Source: JAFGPL01 sp963781805 (lineage in GTDB: Bacteria > Bacteroidota > Bacteroidia > Bacteroidales > UBA10428). From it: 64,000 bases of DNA. The notes below the pieces were generated by a model, which searched no databases, was not told the origin of the DNA, and saw only the letters and a list, made by a program, of their open reading frames with translations. The stretch covers positions 1,612,001-1,676,000 of the forward strand of contig CAWAHF010000004.1 of NCBI GenBank assembly GCA_963781805.1. Direction: 5' to 3'. Each line of letters starts with the position of its first letter. Within the stretch, counting starts at the first letter, position 1. The translations under genes and the position numbers were made by a program. This document shows, piece by piece, positions 63,170 through 64,000 of the stretch.

Positions 63170-64000
63170 ATGAAAAAAAGCTTACTACTTATTTTACTAG
63201 CATTAGGCATGACTGCGTTTGTTCATGCCCAGCAATGGGTTGTCTATGACGGCAGTGTGTCACCTGATTCCGTATTCAATGTAAACGGTGCAGGAGCATT
63301 GATTGACACCATTGTTAATGACCCTGTAATTGCAGGAAATAAACTTTACAAGTATCTCGTTGGTAATTCAGAAATCTTCAACTGGAGGGCTAGTTTAAAT
63401 ACCAATTTAAAAGGTATCACTGTTGTTACCAGGGTAAGAGCTGATATGAGCGATACAACGTATACTTTAAACTTCACATTACGAAATGGGGAAGTTAGAG
63501 CGGATATCCGGCTTGAAGATAATAGAATTAATCCGGATAAAACAGTTAATAATCTCAATTATGATCTTGATATGACGAAATGGCATATTGTCAGGGTAAC
63601 ACTTGCCAATGATTCGGCAGTTAAGGTATATGTTGACGAAGATGTAACCCCTGTTATGATTGATACTGGAAATGCCACAGTTGCAGACTTATACCTCCAG
63701 TGGGGAGATGGAAGTTCTTCAAGCAGTTATGGCGGTATGGTTGACTGGATGATATTTGATACTACAGGAGTATATGCTCCCGGTGAAGGTGATGCTATAC
63801 CTGACAGTCTTTTTGCCGGCGAAGCACCTTCTATCATTTTCCTGTCTGATGATAACAATGACAGTATACAAATTGCATGGTTGAAAGGAATGGGATATAA
63901 CGTAACTCAATACTATCCGGTTGGAGGCCTTGCAGCACAATCACAATCAACCATTGACTGGCTGAACAGTGCCGACCTTCTTATAGTTGGCCGTAGCCCC
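63170..64000 (+). CDS. Secreted protein, truncated at right edge
   Basis: The frame opens at 63170 with a signal peptide (1-21, ending FVHAQ) and stays open to the window end (277 codons). The first 210 residues read as a LamG/concanavalin-like domain (WHIVRVTLANDSAVKVYVDED and LYLQWGDGSSSSSYGGMVDWMIFD). After a short acidic linker an alpha/beta domain begins (PSIIFLSDDNNDSIQIAWLKGMGY, then LLIVGRS), whose continuation lies outside. Together with GH105 it may belong to a polysaccharide-use locus; whether it is an enzyme, a binding protein or a T9SS substrate cannot be judged without the C-terminus. Confidence 0.8.
   Translation, partial: MKKSLLLILLALGMTAFVHAQQWVVYDGSVSPDSVFNVNGAGALIDTIVNDPVIAGNKLYKYLVGNSEIFNWRASLNTNLKGITVVTRVRADMSDTTYTLNFTLRNGEVRADIRLEDNRINPDKTVNNLNYDLDMTKWHIVRVTLANDSAVKVYVDEDVTPVMIDTGNATVADLYLQWGDGSSSSSYGGMVDWMIFDTTGVYAPGEGDAIPDSLFAGEAPSIIFLSDDNNDSIQIAWLKGMGYNVTQYYPVGGLAAQSQSTIDWLNSADLLIVGRSP

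Overview
The window looks like a chromosomal piece of an anaerobic or facultative Bacteroidota (Bacteroidales/Marinilabiliales-like) genome. The evidence is a complete aerotolerance (Bat) operon, C-terminal type IX secretion (Por/T9SS) sorting domains, a hybrid two-component regulator (HTCS) next to a GH105 glycosidase, genes without clear Shine-Dalgarno sites, TAnnTTTG-type -7 boxes and a low GC content. Two stretches, about 32.9-34.7 kb and 35.6-40.9 kb, are visibly richer in A+T than the rest.

Layout. 0-2.3 kb: an IS66 element whose transposase is open but whose two accessory genes are frameshifted. It lies beside a tRNA-Arg(TCT). 2.5-5.7 kb: a large membrane sensor (HAMP-GAF-PAS-PAS) with no output domain. 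5.9-14.7 kb: the moxR-DUF58-batABCDE operon. 14.9-25.3 kb: housekeeping genes (truA, YfiR-like, aroE, DUF368 transporter, phosphosulfolactate synthase-like, TPR protein, GH84-like lipoprotein, acyl-CoA ligase). 25.4-27.0 kb: an aminotransferase behind what reads as two tandem leader-peptide attenuators. 27.0-32.3 kb: a lipid-linked sugar transfer set (GT2, ArnT-like, PAP2). Its gaps hold two small-gene cassettes (four-helix-bundle and GxxExxY), each bracketed by inverted arrays of short repeats. Two further tandem arrays have periods of 7 bp and 21 bp. 32.3-35.5 kb: two tandem secreted T9SS paralogues, the first frameshifted, bracketed by copies of a REP-like intergenic repeat. 35.8-40.9 kb: a bacteriocin-like peptide export locus (LytTR regulator, double-glycine peptide with two Cys, two unknown proteins, thioredoxin, C39-peptidase ABC exporter). 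41.3-55.4 kb: MscS channel, RibD-like reductase, T9SS proteins, YceI, NmrA-like protein, ammonium transporter, DUF4956 plus VTC polyphosphate-polymerase pair, lipoprotein, rubredoxin, TPR protein and Na+/solute symporter. 55.5-64 kb: secreted unknowns, then HTCS, GH105 and a truncated secreted protein, probably the edge of a pectin/rhamnogalacturonan-type utilisation locus.

The three points most worth follow-up are: (1) the compact peptide-export locus, with a dedicated thioredoxin and a two-cysteine peptide; (2) the repeat-bracketed small-gene cassettes, whose repeats supply the stop codons of the neighbouring genes; (3) the tandem attenuators, where antiterminator and terminator pairings can be drawn for both units. 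All functions are assigned by reading motifs; no database search was possible.
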